Shown: positions 17,780 through 25,788, counted from the stretch's first letter. The stretch: DNA of 31,071 nt from Micavibrio sp. UBA6929 (GCA_002448815.1 DKAJ01000011.1:1-31071), one strand, 5' to 3'. Program-made: numbers and translations. Notes: a model not told the origin generated them from the sequence alone.

Positions 17780-18529
17780 TTATGTTTCTGACATTTTGAC
17801 TTTTGCTATAGTAAGAATATGGACTGATGACACTCCGTTTTCCAGCAGAATTTTGGTACATTCGCGCACGGTGGCCCCAGTTGTGTATACATCGTCGATT
17901 AAGGCAATGCGTTTCCCTTGCAAGAGCGCCGCACGTTTAGGCGTGATATCAAAGGCGCCGCTGACATTATGCGCGCGGTCCTGCGGCGAGAGATGCCCTT
18001 GTGATCTGGTATTGCGCCTGCGCCGCAGTGCATCCACGCATACAGGAACGCCTGCATGACGCCCTAAATCCTGCGCCAGTAAGGCGGCCTGATTATATCG
18101 GCGCGCGACCAAACGCCAATAATGCAGGGGCACTGGCACGATCAAGTCAACGTGCGGCAAAATATCCTGCCCTGCGCGCAACAGCCACGGCGTAAAAACA
18201 CTGAGCGCATGTGTGCGGTCGCCATGCTTGAACCCCAAAATCAAATCCCGCGCAGCGTCACTATATGTGACGGCGCTGCGGGCGCTTTGGTATGGGGGCG
18301 GATAATCCGTGCAGCGCGCGCACAGCGTTTTATCTTCGATATGATAGTCAAAGGGCACGCCGCACCGATCACACATGGGCGCGGAAATAAATGCAATATC
18401 GCGCCAGATATGCGGCGCAAGCATGCCTTGGTCGCTGACGATGTCGCCAGACACGACGCAGCGCGGCGGTAAAACCGTATCAAGGACATTGCGCCCTAGC
18501 GCCTGCAAAACTGTTCTTGGATTTATCAT
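17780..18529 (-). CDS. comF: ComF-family phosphoribosyltransferase-like protein
   Basis: A 249-residue protein. The N-terminal zinc-ribbon-like part has Cys24, Cys53 and Cys56 (CDRC) and Cys70 and Cys73 (CARC). The C-terminal type I phosphoribosyltransferase fold carries the PRPP-binding loop LIDDVYTTGAT at about 210-220. VPVPLHYWRLVARRYNQA and RRNTRSQGHLSPQDR are ComF signatures. ComF proteins are needed for DNA uptake in naturally competent bacteria, probably in processing of incoming single strands, but they are also widespread in species not known to be competent. First gene of the operon with grxC, the nitrilase-family gene and the esterase. It is divergent from the large methyltransferase gene with only about 17 bases between start codons. 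Confidence 0.93.
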   Translation of the reverse strand: MINPRTVLQALGRNVLDTVLPPRCVVSGDIVSDQGMLAPHIWRDIAFISAPMCDRCGVPFDYHIEDKTLCARCTDYPPPYQSARSAVTYSDAARDLILGFKHGDRTHALSVFTPWLLRAGQDILPHVDLIVPVPLHYWRLVARRYNQAALLAQDLGRHAGVPVCVDALRRRRNTRSQGHLSPQDRAHNVSGAFDITPKRAALLQGKRIALIDDVYTTGATVRECTKILLENGVSSVHILTIAKVKMSET

Positions 18530-18546
18530 CGTTTCTATGCTATAGC

Positions 18547-21303
18547 ATGGCGGTTATGGCAAGCACAACCAACGATACAAGCGCTCTTGACGCTGATAAG
18601 CCCCGCCTGCAGGATTTTCTTGCCCAGCGCGATGCATTACTGCGCGAGCATAATATCAGCCCTGAAGCCATGCGCGAGGCATGGTTTATCATGGCACATA
18701 TGGTTTTGGATGATGACGCGCATATTGTGCACATGGGATGCAAAAGCGGCGAAATCACCTTTGCTATGGCGGCGCTTTACCCCCATTTAAACTTTACGGG
18801 TTTAGACAAGGATAAGCGCAAGATTACCAAGGCGAATGCCAAATATGAACTGGATAATCTGGACTTTAAAATCGGGGATGCGACCAGCGGCCTGTTTGGC
18901 AACAACAGTCTTGATGCCGTCATTGATTCCAACTTCCTGCATATTATCTATTCTGGGTCTGATTATAACGAGCATATTGTCACCGAAACATTGGCGGCGC
19001 ATCACCGCATGTTAAAGGTTGGCGGACAAATCTTTATGCGTGATTTCGCCCGCCCTCCGCCTGAAGAATATGTTTTGCTTGAGCTTCCCGACGAAGAAAG
19101 CCCCAGTGATGATTTGATGGATTTATGCGATGCGGATTTGCTGCTTTGGTATTCAGAAAATGCCCGCCAAAGCCGTGACCCTGGATTAGGAGGTTTCTTT
19201 TTAGAAGAACTGCCCGCAACCACAGAAGGCACTCGTCTTTTCCGCCTGCTTCATAAGTGGGCCTATGAATTTATCATGCGCAAAGATGAACGCGAAGAAT
19301 GGGAAAATGATCTTCCGATGGAGTATACATTTTTCACGGCGCGTGAAATGCGAAAATCCCTTCGTTCGCTTGGGATGAGGGTTATTTATGCGACCTCGCA
19401 AAATGATGAAGACATTGTACGCGAACGGTTTGAAGGGCGCTTTCGTTTATACAAAGACGACGGCACGCCGATGGATTACCCGTCCCTGTCTTATTTGACA
19501 ATCGGCGTAAAAGTGAACGAGCGTGAGAGCCTTAACATCGTTGAGCGCCGCCCGTCTAAAACCGACAACAGCACAATAAAAATCAGAACGATGCGTAACG
19601 ATAGCGATGGATCGCTGCGTGACGTTGCCTACCGCGACATTACGCCAGCCGAAATCTTGCCGTATCGCATTTCTAAAAATGGTAAACTTAAGATTTATTT
19701 ACATGACGGGCTTATTCGCTCTATCGTCAATGCAGTGCCCCGCAAAGGCCTTAGCCTAACCGATCAGCGCTGGTCTGGCCACATGATCGAGGCCTTATCC
19801 GTGGATAGCGGCGCCTTGCCCGATGAAGATACGCTTAATGAGCGCACGACCCAAAAATTTGCGCAGGAACATCTTGGCCTGAGCGCAGATAATGGAGCAG
19901 TCTTGCTAAAAGGGCCGTATCATTACCCTGCGCCAGAATATATCGACGAGCAGATCCAGTGCTACTTCCTGCCTGTAAAATTTAACCCGAACCTGACAAC
20001 GCCTTTACGACAATTTCTAACGTCATACCGCTTTACAGCCAAAGGCGATGTCCGCGAATTTGATGCCCAGCAAATTTTAGATGCGATTACTGTTGGCGTC
20101 ATTCCAAATGCCCGCCTCGAATTACAAATCCTTGCGTTATTTGAGCATCTTAAGATGCGCCCTGAAAACTGGACGCAAAAAGACATTGATTTTCAAATTA
20201 GTAACCTCATCAACCCACGCAAAATGAGCGACGTTGTCGGAGCCCTGAAAGATCACGATCATCACTTTAGCGACAGCGACAAAAGCGCCAATGAATTACG
20301 CGCGGTGCATTCTATTTTTGTTGAAGAAGGGCAATCGCGCGGCGCTGTTACTGGCTTATCGCATCAGGATGTCGATTTTATCATTCATAATGAACAAAGC
20401 GAAAATATTGCCGTGATCCTGCCCCTCACACAGGGTCTGCAGGATGAATTTTTTGTTGATTTCAATTTGGAAAAAATGCCTATTCCATTTCGTTATGAGG
20501 GAAATGGCCTGACAGTCACTGCGCCGCGTTATCCGCTTCCGACAGATGTCACCACAATACGTCAGGCGAAAAAATATCTGGCCAATAAGTTAACAGCCAA
20601 ATATTTGGACGAACACACTTTTTTAACAGCGGATCATATTATTAAAATGGGAGAGCCATACTTTACGCATATTGGCATTACACCGCAAAGAATATACCCG
20701 TTTGTCGTTGTACTGCCACCTGAAGCTTATGACGCACCTGGTGCACAGTTCCTGCCTTTTTATCAGATGATGCTTTTGCGAAGTTCGTTATCAAAGGATC
20801 CGCATTTTATGACCCTTATGGCGCGCTCATACCGCTATATCAACGATCATTTAAAACTGGACGCCAAGGTCAAAGCACGCTTTATGGCGCAGAAAAGCTT
20901 TGATTACCAAAACCCTAGCCTTAGCATGCCGCTGAGCTATCACCGTTCGCCGGCACTCAGCAATATTGATGAAAAGCGCCTTATGTCGCTGGATGTAGGC
21001 GCGCGCGCGCTTGAAGCTAGCAAGACAACGGCTACACATAATATAAACAAAGGGTCTGACATACCGGTTAAAAACAACACCGTAGATTTCAACACCCCAA
21101 AAGACGGTCCTCATGCGGCAGATCAACCTGTCACACAGCAGGCCGCGCAAAAGATGAAATCCCTTATTCAGCCTTTCTTAAAAAAACCAGACCCTGCAAA
21201 AATGCCGCGCCTGACGCATGATTTTGAAAAAGAGCTTGATACTTTTATGGAAGACCTTGATCACTTAGACAACCAATCTAACCCACGTCCAGAAAAATGG
21301 TAA
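18547..21303 (+). CDS. Large methyltransferase-domain protein with Nudix-like segments, function unknown
   Basis: A 918-residue soluble protein. Residues 55-200 form a class I SAM-dependent methyltransferase fold: motif I is VHMGCKSGE (about 61-69), LDKDK (86-90) is the acidic loop, and LKVGGQIFMRDFARPPPE follows. After about residue 345 comes a segment resembling a Nudix fold, with RDITPAEILPYR, GHMIEAL (411-417), NERTTQKFAQEHLGL (431-445) and KGPYHYPAPEYIDE. Its Nudix box is degenerate. A second, weaker segment of similar layout spans about 600-730 (IRQAKKYLANKL, GEPYFTHIGITPQRIYPF). The last 110 residues look disordered. The start is uncertain: ATG 18547 and ATG 18556 are both possible, and a TTG at 18517 would overlap comF. 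The stop overlaps the next gene by 7 bases. I do not recognise the full-length family. Confidence 0.85.
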   Translation: MAVMASTTNDTSALDADKPRLQDFLAQRDALLREHNISPEAMREAWFIMAHMVLDDDAHIVHMGCKSGEITFAMAALYPHLNFTGLDKDKRKITKANAKYELDNLDFKIGDATSGLFGNNSLDAVIDSNFLHIIYSGSDYNEHIVTETLAAHHRMLKVGGQIFMRDFARPPPEEYVLLELPDEESPSDDLMDLCDADLLLWYSENARQSRDPGLGGFFLEELPATTEGTRLFRLLHKWAYEFIMRKDEREEWENDLPMEYTFFTAREMRKSLRSLGMRVIYATSQNDEDIVRERFEGRFRLYKDDGTPMDYPSLSYLTIGVKVNERESLNIVERRPSKTDNSTIKIRTMRNDSDGSLRDVAYRDITPAEILPYRISKNGKLKIYLHDGLIRSIVNAVPRKGLSLTDQRWSGHMIEALSVDSGALPDEDTLNERTTQKFAQEHLGLSADNGAVLLKGPYHYPAPEYIDEQIQCYFLPVKFNPNLTTPLRQFLTSYRFTAKGDVREFDAQQILDAITVGVIPNARLELQILALFEHLKMRPENWTQKDIDFQISNLINPRKMSDVVGALKDHDHHFSDSDKSANELRAVHSIFVEEGQSRGAVTGLSHQDVDFIIHNEQSENIAVILPLTQGLQDEFFVDFNLEKMPIPFRYEGNGLTVTAPRYPLPTDVTTIRQAKKYLANKLTAKYLDEHTFLTADHIIKMGEPYFTHIGITPQRIYPFVVVLPPEAYDAPGAQFLPFYQMMLLRSSLSKDPHFMTLMARSYRYINDHLKLDAKVKARFMAQKSFDYQNPSLSMPLSYHRSPALSNIDEKRLMSLDVGARALEASKTTATHNINKGSDIPVKNNTVDFNTPKDGPHAADQPVTQQAAQKMKSLIQPFLKKPDPAKMPRLTHDFEKELDTFMEDLDHLDNQSNPRPEKW

Positions 21304-22175
21304 ACACTCCTCTTTTCGATCGTAAAATCCTTGTTACCAAACGCACCCGCGCCCTTCCGCGCCTGGGAGAGCATGATTTTCTGCTGCGTCATGCGGGTGA
21401 CGTTCTTAGCGACCGTCTTGACGATATTAAACGTGATTTCCCCACTGTTTTACAAATTGGTGCGCGTGACCATGATGATTTTACCAGCACCATAAAAGAC
21501 CGCGCCCATGCGCAACACATCACGCGCATGGACATCGCGCCAGCGTATTTACGCGCAGGTGACACGCACGGCGATGAGGAATTCTTACCCTTTGCCCATC
21601 AAAGCCTTGATATGGTCGTCAGTAACCTTAGCCTGCATAGCGTCAATGACCTTCCTGGCGCATTGATACAGATGCGCCGCGCACTGCGCCCAGATGGCCT
21701 CTTTTTGGCCAGTATGTTTGGCGGGGAAACATTGTATGAATTGCGCGAGGCCATGGCCCATGGTGAAGCTGCCATCAGCGGCGGGATCAGCCCGCGCGTC
21801 ATGCCGTTTGCCGATAAACCGCAAATGGGTGATTTACTCTCGCGCGCAGGATATGCCTTGCCCGTTGTGGATTCGGATATCGTGACAGTGACATACGACA
21901 ATATTTTCAAATTGATGCATGATTTGCGCGCGATGGGAGAAAGCTCTATCATTGCGCAGCGCGTTAAGCACTTTACTACGCGCCGTTTCTTTGCCGCAGT
22001 GCAAGATTACTATGCCGCGCATTTCAGTGACCCTGATGGGCGCATCCGCGCTAGTTTTGAGATTATCTATCTTATTGGCTGGGCGCCGCATAGCTCGCAA
22101 CAGAAACCCCTAAAACCTGGAAGTGCCCAAACACGCCTTGCCGATGCGCTTGGCACGCAAGAGGAAAGCTTATGA
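21297..22175 (+). CDS. NDUFAF5-like class I methyltransferase-fold protein
   Basis: A 292-residue protein closely resembling human NDUFAF5 and its alphaproteobacterial relatives. Matching features are EEFLPFAHQSLDMVVSNLSL, VNDLPGAL, MFGGETLYELREAM, SPRVMPFAD, LMHDLRAMGES and IYLIGW near the C-terminus. NDUFAF5 hydroxylates an arginine of the complex I subunit NDUFS7 during assembly; the bacterial role is inferred to be related. Motif I is unusual (LQIGARDHDDF in place of the common DLGCGxG). The start overlaps the stop of the 918-residue protein by 7 bases, and its own stop overlaps gloB by 4, so translation of all three is likely coupled. In related genomes this gene is often directly divergent from comF; here the large gene intervenes. 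Confidence 0.9.
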   Translation: MVNTPLFDRKILVTKRTRALPRLGEHDFLLRHAGDVLSDRLDDIKRDFPTVLQIGARDHDDFTSTIKDRAHAQHITRMDIAPAYLRAGDTHGDEEFLPFAHQSLDMVVSNLSLHSVNDLPGALIQMRRALRPDGLFLASMFGGETLYELREAMAHGEAAISGGISPRVMPFADKPQMGDLLSRAGYALPVVDSDIVTVTYDNIFKLMHDLRAMGESSIIAQRVKHFTTRRFFAAVQDYYAAHFSDPDGRIRASFEIIYLIGWAPHSSQQKPLKPGSAQTRLADALGTQEESL

Positions 22176-22894
22176 GCCTAAGTATCGATCTGATCCCTAT
22201 TTTACAGGACAACTATGCCTTTTTGCTGACCACGCCAGATGGCCTGTGCGCAGTGGTTGACCCCGGCGACGCGCAGCCTATCCTTGATGTTTTGAACGCA
22301 CGCGATTTGACGCTGTCTTATATATTAAACACGCATCATCATTATGATCACACGGACGGCAATGCCGCCCTTGTCGCGGCAACAGGGGCGCGCATTGTCG
22401 CACCAGCCTCTGAAAAAGAACGCATTTCTGGTATTAGCTTCCCCTTAAGCGAGGGCAATATCTTCCAGTTCGGTCATTTTGATTTCCATGCGATTGAAAC
22501 GCCCGGCCACACACGCGGCCATATCAGTTTTTATTGCCCGCAAGCAGGTGTGCTTTTTTGCGGGGACACCTTATTTTCGATGGGATGTGGCCGCCTGTTC
22601 GAAGGCAGCGCCGAGGATCAGTTTCAATCCTTACAAAAGATCCGCGCCCTGCCCGATGAGACTTTGGTTTATTGTGGTCATGAATACACACAAAGCAACG
22701 GTGCCTTTTGCCAAAGTATAGAGCCTGACAACAAGGCCCTTGCCCAGCGCATGAATCAAGTCACAACCCTGCGCGAGGCAGGCACGCCAACCATCCCAGT
22801 ATCTTTGGCTACCGAAAAGCAAACCAATGTCTTTTTACGGGCGAAAAATGCGGCAGAGCTTGGAGCGCTGCGCACAAAAAAAGACCACGCATAG
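22172..22894 (+). CDS. gloB: Hydroxyacylglutathione hydrolase (glyoxalase II)
   Basis: This 240-residue metallo-beta-lactamase-fold enzyme hydrolyses S-D-lactoylglutathione to D-lactate and glutathione, the second step of methylglyoxal detoxification. The metal motif THHHYDH supplies His55, His57, Asp59 and His60. TPGHTRGHISFY gives the next ligand, CGDTLFSMGCGRLFEG carries the bridging aspartate, and YCGHEYT the last histidine. The C-terminal glutathione-binding region ends slightly earlier than in E. coli GloB (about 250 residues) but looks complete. It overlaps the preceding gene by ATGA. Its stop codon lies in the loop of the terminator hairpin. Confidence 0.96.
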   Translation: MSLSIDLIPILQDNYAFLLTTPDGLCAVVDPGDAQPILDVLNARDLTLSYILNTHHHYDHTDGNAALVAATGARIVAPASEKERISGISFPLSEGNIFQFGHFDFHAIETPGHTRGHISFYCPQAGVLFCGDTLFSMGCGRLFEGSAEDQFQSLQKIRALPDETLVYCGHEYTQSNGAFCQSIEPDNKALAQRMNQVTTLREAGTPTIPVSLATEKQTNVFLRAKNAAELGALRTKKDHA

Positions 22895-22908
22895 GTGGTC
22901 TGTTTTCT
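22882..22908. terminator. Intrinsic terminator after gloB, probably bidirectional
   Basis: A perfect 7-bp stem AGACCAC (22882-22888) / GTGGTCT (22895-22901) with loop GCATAG is followed by GTTTTCTC on the plus strand. It is preceded by seven A, which form a U-tract on the minus strand. It can therefore end both the gloB operon and the convergent small gene that stops at 22938. The gloB stop TAG is in the loop. Confidence 0.8.
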
Positions 22909-22937
22909 CATTTTGTCGTAACGCCTACAGGCCTTAC

Positions 22938-23273
22938 CTATTCTGCACCACCGCTTGCGGCCTTAGGCTTACGCGTGCGGCGTTGACGCGGGCGATCATT
23001 GCTTGATTCCTGCGCACCGTCATCAGCATCATTGCTGACTGGTGCTTTCGTTGTTTTGTGTTGTGGCGGCTTGATATTCTTGCGTGGACTGCTTTCACGC
23101 TCACTGCTGGCAAGCTCAATTTCAAGGCGCGATGCCACCTTGCGCAGTTCATGCACGGCCGAGTGAAGGCTTTGATACGCGCTTGTATCTTTTTTGTTTT
23201 TACTCCACGCGGTATAGGTCTCAAGGCAAGTTGCAGATGTTTCTTTTAAACGGTCTTCGATGGTATCGCTCAT
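22938..23273 (-). CDS. Small charged protein of unknown function
   Basis: A 111-residue protein I do not recognise. Residues 1-58 are predicted helical with heptad-like spacing (HSAVHELRKVASRLEIELA), suggesting a helical hairpin or coiled coil. The remainder is hydrophilic and probably disordered, ending in a strongly basic stretch (RPRQRRTRKPK) that could bind nucleic acid or an acidic surface. It has no signal peptide or membrane segment. The ATG at 23273 follows an excellent ribosome site (AGGGGAGA, seven bases before the start), which supports this frame over a competing open frame at 22934-23224. It is a single gene, convergent with gloB across a shared terminator. Confidence 0.75.
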   Translation of the reverse strand: MSDTIEDRLKETSATCLETYTAWSKNKKDTSAYQSLHSAVHELRKVASRLEIELASSERESSPRKNIKPPQHKTTKAPVSNDADDGAQESSNDRPRQRRTRKPKAASGGAE

Positions 23274-23354
23274 ATCTTATCTCCCCTTGTTGTCTCAGCG
23301 ATGGTCAGTCTAGGACAAGCCACCATCTCAGGGCAAGATATTTGTAGGAAAAGT

Positions 23355-23384
23355 TTTACGCTTTATTCATATCTTTGTTATACT
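23355..23384 (+). promoter_or_regulatory. Probable promoter of the small secreted protein gene
   Basis: TTTACG (23355-23360) and TATACT (23379-23384) lie 18 bases apart, a reasonable sigma-70-like pair. The -10 element is half of an inverted repeat, TATACT-CT-AGTATA (23379-23392), which could also be an operator. The start codon is 35 bases downstream of the -10. Confidence 0.45.
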
Positions 23385-23418
23385 CTAGTATAGGAAAATG
23401 CAATTAAAGGAACCTTCA

Positions 23419-23868
23419 ATGAAATATAGAATTTTTACTAATGTTTTGGCTGTGATCATTTTGGGTAGCCTAAGCGTCAGCGCGAATGCACAACAGAGCC
23501 AATGCACAACATCTGAGTTGGACTTACTGTGTAAAAACGGGGAAGTCTTACAAGGGATTAACCCTGATGGCACAAAAGTATGCGTAAAAAACACATACGA
23601 GACGCGAGTTATTTCAGCCAGTGCAGGTAAAAATGTTTCTTCTGCAGCAAATAGTCGTAATGTTTCGGCAACTGCTATTTGCGCTAGCAATGAAATTGTT
23701 ATTTCTGGCAGTGGGCACTGTTCCCCTACTGGAGATAAACAGACGGCCATGACCAGTTATGGCGGGACAGGCAAGCAATGGAGAGTTATGTGTACAGTTG
23801 ACCCTTCTGCACCTCATGGCACACGTATCAGCGCTAGCGTTTATGCTATGTGTGCAAAAATCCCATAA
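23419..23868 (+). CDS. Small secreted cysteine-containing protein, unknown function
   Basis: A 149-residue protein with a clear signal peptide (MKYRIFTNVLAVIILGSLSV to SANA) and predicted cleavage before Gln25. The mature part has seven cysteines (29, 38, 55, 88, 101, 125, 145), so several disulfides are likely after export. The segment GEVLQGINPDGTKVC between Cys38 and Cys55 resembles short modules I have seen in secreted or fibre-tip proteins, but I cannot assign a family. I start at the ATG at 23419, which has AAAGGA at a good distance. An in-frame ATG at 23398 lacks a ribosome site and would spoil the signal peptide. The gene is somewhat more AT-rich than its neighbours and has its own promoter. 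Confidence 0.8.
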   Translation: MKYRIFTNVLAVIILGSLSVSANAQQSQCTTSELDLLCKNGEVLQGINPDGTKVCVKNTYETRVISASAGKNVSSAANSRNVSATAICASNEIVISGSGHCSPTGDKQTAMTSYGGTGKQWRVMCTVDPSAPHGTRISASVYAMCAKIP

Positions 23869-23889
23869 CCCCTGCCGCGTAAAATAATA

Positions 23890-24951
23890 TTACCCCGCGC
23901 CAAAGATATTATTGATTTGCTGCGTCACGCGCACGAATGTTGTACGCTTAGTCAGCTCTTTTAACTGGCGCGCACCAACATACGTGCAGGTTGAGCGCAC
24001 ACCGCCAAGGATATCTTGCAATGTGCCTTCAACAGGCCCGCGATATGGAATCTTCACAGTTTTTCCTTCGCTGGCGCGGTATTCCGCAACGCCGCCTTTA
24101 TGCTTTTTCATGGCTGTGTCGCTGCTCATACCGTAGAAGGCCAAATATTTCTCGCCATCATCGCCAGTGACAATTTCTTGTTCGGACTCGTCGTGACCAG
24201 CGAGCATCCCGCCCAGCATCACAAAGTCTGATCCGCCTGCAAAGGCCTTAGACACATCACCCGGCACGGTGCAACCACCATCGCCGCAGATCCGTCCGCC
24301 AAGGCCATGCGCCGCGTCCGCGCACTCAATAATCGCCGATAATTGCGGATAGCCCACGCCTGTCATCTTGCGCGTTGTGCATACGCTGCCCGGGCCGATA
24401 CCGACCTTTACGATATCAATGCCAGCAAGGATCAATTCCTCGACAATTTCACCCGTGACGACATTGCCTGCCATCAGGGTAATATCATCGGGGATCATAT
24501 CGCGGATGCCTTTAATATAATCAAGGAAGCTTTCGCTATATCCGTTGGCGACATCAATACAGATTTTATCGATGCCTTTTCCCTCTTTTTGTGGGGCACT
24601 TTCCAAGAACGCCTTTAACTTATCGCGGTCGTCTTGCACCAAGCCAATACTGTACCAGACGGAGCTTCCGCCGTACTCTGAGAAAAAGTCGATCAGCGTT
24701 TCCAGCGGATAATGCTTATGCAGCGCCACAGTCAGGCCATTACCATCCTTGATAAAGGCGCGCGCCATATCCATTGTGCCCACGTTATCCATGTTTGCGG
24801 CAATAATTGGTACGCCTTCGTAGGTGCGTTTGCTCCACTTAAAGGTATATGCGCGTTTAATGTCGACTTCCTTACGGCTGGCCAGTGTTGAGCGCTTGGG
24901 ACGGATCAAAACATCTTTAAAGTCCAGCTTAACATCTTCTTCTATGCGCAT
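23890..24951 (-). CDS. guaC: GMP reductase
   Basis: This enzyme converts GMP to IMP and ammonia with NADPH, returning guanine nucleotides to the adenine branch. The 353-residue length is close to E. coli GuaC (347). The TIM barrel contains LDFKDVLIRPKRS at the start and the catalytic loop GIGPGSVCTTR with Cys191. GGRICGDGGCTVPGD and FYGMSSDTAMKKH follow, all typical of GuaC. The family-specific tail (RGPVEGTLQDILGGVRSTCTYVGA) distinguishes it from IMP dehydrogenase, and no CBS domains are present. The ATG has a strong ribosome site (GAGGGG). It is divergent from trcR. Confidence 0.95.
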   Translation of the reverse strand: MRIEEDVKLDFKDVLIRPKRSTLASRKEVDIKRAYTFKWSKRTYEGVPIIAANMDNVGTMDMARAFIKDGNGLTVALHKHYPLETLIDFFSEYGGSSVWYSIGLVQDDRDKLKAFLESAPQKEGKGIDKICIDVANGYSESFLDYIKGIRDMIPDDITLMAGNVVTGEIVEELILAGIDIVKVGIGPGSVCTTRKMTGVGYPQLSAIIECADAAHGLGGRICGDGGCTVPGDVSKAFAGGSDFVMLGGMLAGHDESEQEIVTGDDGEKYLAFYGMSSDTAMKKHKGGVAEYRASEGKTVKIPYRGPVEGTLQDILGGVRSTCTYVGARQLKELTKRTTFVRVTQQINNIFGAG

Positions 24952-24995
24952 TTGTTACCCCTCATAAATTTTTACTGGTATTTCATTATATCTTA

Positions 24996-25007
24996 CCTTA
25001 TATAAGG
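24996..25007. promoter_or_regulatory. 12-bp perfect palindrome between guaC and trcR
   Basis: CCTTATATAAGG is its own reverse complement and lies in the 138-base divergent region, 45 bases from the guaC start and 83 bases from the trcR start. Its position suits an operator or a promoter element (it contains TATA-like sequence), but no known regulator site is recognised. Confidence 0.3.
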
Positions 25008-25040
25008 ATTATTCCCAATAGAAATGGTTTAAAAAACCAC

Positions 25041-25064
25041 TTGCCGGGTGTGGGAACCTGGCGA
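25041..25064 (+). promoter_or_regulatory. Stem-loop in the trcR leader
   Basis: TTGCCGGG (25041-25048) can pair with CCTGGCGA (25057-25064), using two G-U pairs, around the loop TGTGGGAA. It lies 25 bases upstream of the trcR ATG, just ahead of the ribosome site GGAG. It could affect translation or be the remnant of a longer structured leader; no known riboswitch class is recognised. Confidence 0.35.
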
Positions 25065-25089
25065 GAGCAAAGATATATGGAGTTTTATC

Positions 25090-25758
25090 ATGGCAAAACC
25101 TGCACCAGCCCCAACATTGTTGATGCCAAAGGCAACAGCGGTTTGGTTAATTGACAACACGGTTTTAACATTCGGTCAAATTGCTGATTTTACTGGCCTT
25201 ACTGAAATTGAAATTGAAGCCCTTGCCAACGAAGATATTGGTAAAGGTCTGGTTGGCCGTAACCCTGTTGAGCATAAAGAGCTTTCACAAGCCAGCCTTG
25301 ATGAGTGCCAGGAAAATCCAGAAGCCGTTCTTAAACATGCGACAAGTAAATTGCCTCCTGTACGTATGCGCTCGAAAGGTCCACGTTACACACCCGTGTC
25401 TAAGCGCGCTGACAAGCCAAATGCCGTTGCGTACATCTTGAAGCATTTCTCGGACATTACGGATGCACAAATCGTAAAATTGATTGGCACAACCAAGCCA
25501 ACAATTAACGCCATCCGCGAGCGCACACACGCAGACATGGCGAACCTGACGCCACGTCACCCTGTTGATTTAGGTTTGTGTACATACAAAGAATTTGACG
25601 CTGTCTATGAAAAGGCTTTGAAAGATGCGGGCAAAGACCCTGAAAGCATCAAGGCACAACAAGAAGCAAAACGCATCGCCGAAGAAGAAGCACAAGGCGA
25701 AGGCGACGCAGGCAATGCAGGCGGTTTTGACTTCTCGAACTTCTTGCCAGACAGCTAA
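25090..25758 (+). CDS. trcR: DUF1013 cell-cycle transcriptional regulator TrcR
   Basis: A 222-residue DUF1013 protein. The Caulobacter member, TrcR, is reported to associate with RNA polymerase and to control cell-cycle promoters; the family is conserved across alphaproteobacteria. Two helix-turn-helix-like segments are visible: LTFGQIADFTGLTEIEIEAL (about 26-45), and a second at about 122-146 containing DAQIVKLIGTTKPTINAI. They are separated by a basic linker (RMRSKGPRYTPVSKRADKP). The C-terminus is acidic and probably flexible (EEEAQGEGDAG). I start at the ATG at 25090, eight bases after GGAG. An in-frame GTG at 25048 falls inside the leader hairpin and lacks a ribosome site. It is divergent from guaC and followed by a strong terminator. 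Confidence 0.93.
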   Translation: MAKPAPAPTLLMPKATAVWLIDNTVLTFGQIADFTGLTEIEIEALANEDIGKGLVGRNPVEHKELSQASLDECQENPEAVLKHATSKLPPVRMRSKGPRYTPVSKRADKPNAVAYILKHFSDITDAQIVKLIGTTKPTINAIRERTHADMANLTPRHPVDLGLCTYKEFDAVYEKALKDAGKDPESIKAQQEAKRIAEEEAQGEGDAGNAGGFDFSNFLPDS

Positions 25759-25788
25759 GATACGCTGCGGCGTTTTTATATAGTCACC

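Noticed and set aside
18517..18546. TTG start at 18517 for the large methyltransferase gene
   Set aside because: It would overlap the start of the divergent comF, has no ribosome site, and adds residues unlike a domain start; ATGs at 18547 and 18556 are better.
22934..23224. Competing minus-strand frame overlapping the 111-residue protein
   Set aside because: It lacks a ribosome site, whereas the chosen frame starts seven bases after AGGGGAGA.
24996..25007. CCTTATATAAGG as a CArG-box
   Set aside because: That consensus belongs to eukaryotic MADS-box factors; here the match is coincidental, and only the palindrome itself is reported.
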